In this document: piece after piece, positions 62,901 to 64,000 of the stretch | Layout: every line of letters begins with the position of its first letter | Numbering within the stretch: position 1 is the stretch's first letter | Origin: Corallium rubrum | Taxonomy: Eukaryota; Cnidaria; Anthozoa; Scleralcyonacea; Coralliidae | Assembly (NCBI GenBank): GCA_964035015.1 | Contig: OZ035999.1 | Location: forward strand, 6,086,176-6,150,175 | Length of the DNA: 64,000 bases | Direction: 5' to 3' | Notes under the pieces: model-generated | Seen by the model: the letters and a program-made list of their open reading frames with translations, nothing else | What the model was told of the DNA's origin: nothing | The model's database searches: none | Position numbers and translations under genes: made by a program

Positions 62901-63594
62901 TTTTTATTTGTATTCAAATCAACTCAGAAATGTTCCCGCCAAAACTTACAGGGCCGAGAAAAAAGCGTATCAGGAACCAATCAGCATGCGTCGTTTCGCG
63001 TAACGGACCGGAAATCAAACCCAGCCATATAATAATTGTAATAAAAATATAATAAACACACTCTAACCATGGAGCTACTAGGCTCAGTCGCTCGCTCAGG
63101 TGACAGCCGGTAGCAGACCGAGATTATCACCAACCCGCTACAGTAACTATTTAATTCATTCAGGGTAGTTATTAGCTTGAAGTTTTACCTTGGTCCGTAT
63201 GTGAGAAGTTTTGACTCTGCCGAACACCAGGTCTTCTCCGGGTAGTCGGGTATACTCTGGTTCCTTCCTGTAGTAATACTGGACCAGTGAGTGGTGGTCC
63301 TTACTGGACCTGTAGGGAGAACAGTTTAGACATGACTGATAGGGTTATCCAGAATAAATAAAGTTAGTTTAGTTTATTTATGGCTGTTAAATAAAGTAGT
63401 TACTAGGTTCCTGTTTTATACTACAAAGACCGATTTCGATGAATATCACTCGAAAACGAAACTTTTCTTGTCTGAATTTTGATCACCAGAAAACCGTGGT
63501 CACCCAAATCTGCCAACGCCTTCAGATCTCGTTGGTATCCCTACGAGCATGGGTCATCAAGTTGTGCCTGGTGTGTTCTCTTTGGGCTCTAGAG
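50970..63594 (+). CDS. GSE1-like protein with six N-terminal Cys-rich modules (partial)
   Basis: Exons 50970-53084, 59883-60249, 61722-61802 and 63490-63594 join in frame (phases 0,1,1, then 1 at the open end), giving 889 codons so far. The start is the first ATG after the in-frame TAG at 50871. Exon 1 (705 codons) repeats a module six times, at about residues 30-107, 222-301, 321-397, 424-475, 527-612 and 618-690. The pattern is C-x2-C, PFFPFL, C-x2-C, QWxxFE and RxY; module 4 lacks PFFPFL and QW, and module 6 is reduced. The four cysteines probably bind zinc. Exon 2 starts LKRKAPES, then an acidic Ser-rich stretch, then FAAALRKLAKQA at about 791-802. That motif matches the N-terminal region of vertebrate GSE1, a nuclear protein of HDAC/CoREST-type co-repressor complexes. 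Later exons continue a Pro/Ser-rich, probably disordered chain. I do not recognise the module family by name. Confidence 0.7.
53085..59882. other. Intron 1 of the GSE1-like gene
   Basis: 6.8 kb. The left 1.8 kb holds repeats: TTAACACTTTG repeats (53165-53290), a GGTTAGGTTTAGGG-rich patch (53325-53400), a fragment near 53765-53815 matching 5995-6036, a MITE at 53963-54132 (AAGCCCGTTCTCCACTAG ends) and a foldback at 54281-54862 (AAGGTGGCTCCATACAGTTT ends). From 54863 to about 59370 it is AT-rich with no recognised repeat or exon. An ACTGCCGAAA-family copy lies at 59370-59485. Confidence 0.65.
60250..61721. other. Intron 2 of the GSE1-like gene, with TTTG array and 5S SINE
   Basis: (TTTG)n at 60374-60437. 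A degraded 5S-derived SINE at about 60893-61110 (CGAAGTTAAGCTGG, then TTTGAATGGGTGAGC) on the plus strand. Near 61165-61200 and 61530-61560, CCGCCCGCCC-type sequences form a weak direct repeat. Confidence 0.65.
61965..63110 (-). mobile_element. tRNA-like SINE split by two tandem CGAGGTCTGTAC repeats
   Basis: On the minus strand an A-box-like TAGCTCCATGGTTAGAG (near 63068-63084) and a B-box-like GGGTTCAACCCCC (near 61970-61982) belong to one tRNA-like head. They are separated by about 1 kb of inserted repeats: 62012-62520 and 62525-63045. Both begin TTATTAACC, carry inverted CGAGGTCT arms and end near GCCATATAATAA. The second is nearly identical to 41835-42385. Intron 3 of the GSE1-like gene. 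Confidence 0.65.
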
Positions 63595-63609
63595 GTACGT
63601 ACTTTGTGC

Positions 63610-63680
63610 CATCCTCGTTCCCAGGGCCCTTATCTCCGCTCGAGCGGGGAGCGGAGATAAGGGCCCTGGGAACGAGGTTG
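63610..63680. mobile_element. 71-bp MITE of the CCTCGTTCCC family next to a splice donor
   Basis: Palindrome CATCCTCGTTCCCAGGGCCC to GGGCCCTGGGAACGAGGTTG flanked by ACTTTGTGC (63601-63609, 63681-63689). The ends match the family at 27528 and 37146. It lies 15 bases after the donor of the last visible exon of the GSE1-like gene. Confidence 0.85.
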
Positions 63681-63815
63681 ACTTTGTGCATTTTCATTGC
63701 TGCGGAGGAAGGGAGTGGGGCGTTCGCGTCACTTGTTGGATACACAATGTGGAGTAGATATTTATGGATCAAGTCTTTGTTATAAAACAATGCAATTTTG
63801 ATTGATTAAACTTTA

Positions 63816-64000
63816 GTTAAAGTGCTTATGTCACAAAAAAATTTTTTTAACTTTTGAGTAGATGACAAAAAGTTAGTTAATAGGTTCTTTAACATTTTTC
63901 GGTTTTCTCTTTTCATTCGCGAGATATGCGGCTCTAAACAGCAATTTTCGTGAAAATGTCGCGTATCAACAAGAGTCTGGGACGAGCGTGGTGTGACGTA
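63816..64000. mobile_element. TTAA-flanked MITE, left part (runs off window)
   Basis: GTTAAAGTGCTTATGTCAC onward is nearly identical to 6912-7090, including the TCGCGAGATATGCGGC block and GACGAGCGTGGTGTGACGTA. The right end is outside the window. Confidence 0.85.

Overview
This is eukaryotic, intron-rich genomic DNA from an animal. The genes have spliced exons with GT/AG junctions, and most of the rest is short inverted-repeat transposons, SINEs, retrotransposon remnants and very long microsatellites. Repeats carrying CCTCGTCCCCAGGGC ends, 5S-rRNA-like SINEs and a Penelope-like element suggest a marine invertebrate. My best guess is an anthozoan cnidarian (coral or sea anemone), from the repeat style and divergent BTB-Kelch genes. 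No species is claimed.

Layout. 1-3542: last four coding exons of an IFT88 gene (plus strand), whose tail encodes the typical acidic end EELGDDLLPD. 3543-23700: about 20 kb without a gene I can support, made of nested inverted-repeat elements, a 43-bp minisatellite, 5S-derived SINEs and AT or TTTG arrays. 23726-35149 and 38391-47721: two tandem BTB-BACK-Kelch genes on the plus strand. Each has six coding exons with the same intron phases (0,2,0,1,1), giving deduced proteins of 552 and 575 residues. Their introns hold most of the long microsatellites and several transposons, including a Penelope-like remnant with a GIY-YIG endonuclease domain. 47722-50900: SINE and RTE-like remnants. 50970 to beyond the right edge: the 5' part of a GSE1-like gene. 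A 705-codon first coding exon encodes six Cys-rich modules, followed by an exon with the GSE1-type motif FAAALRKLAKQA and two small exons.

Function. The genes do not form a pathway. IFT88 builds cilia. The Kelch proteins are probably Cullin-3 ubiquitin-ligase adaptors. The GSE1-like protein is probably a nuclear co-repressor component. All coding joins were deduced by hand from splice signals and reading phase; both Kelch models close without any frame error.

The most interesting material is: the six-module Cys array fused to a GSE1-like region; microsatellites filling Kelch introns, including a roughly 900-nt AG-free tract rich in branch-point-like units next to an acceptor; two complementary tetranucleotide arrays in one intron; Penelope termini with hammerhead-like cores; a TA-flanked element inserted twice, in opposite orientation, at the same place in a 5S SINE; and transposon nests readable from their target-site duplications.
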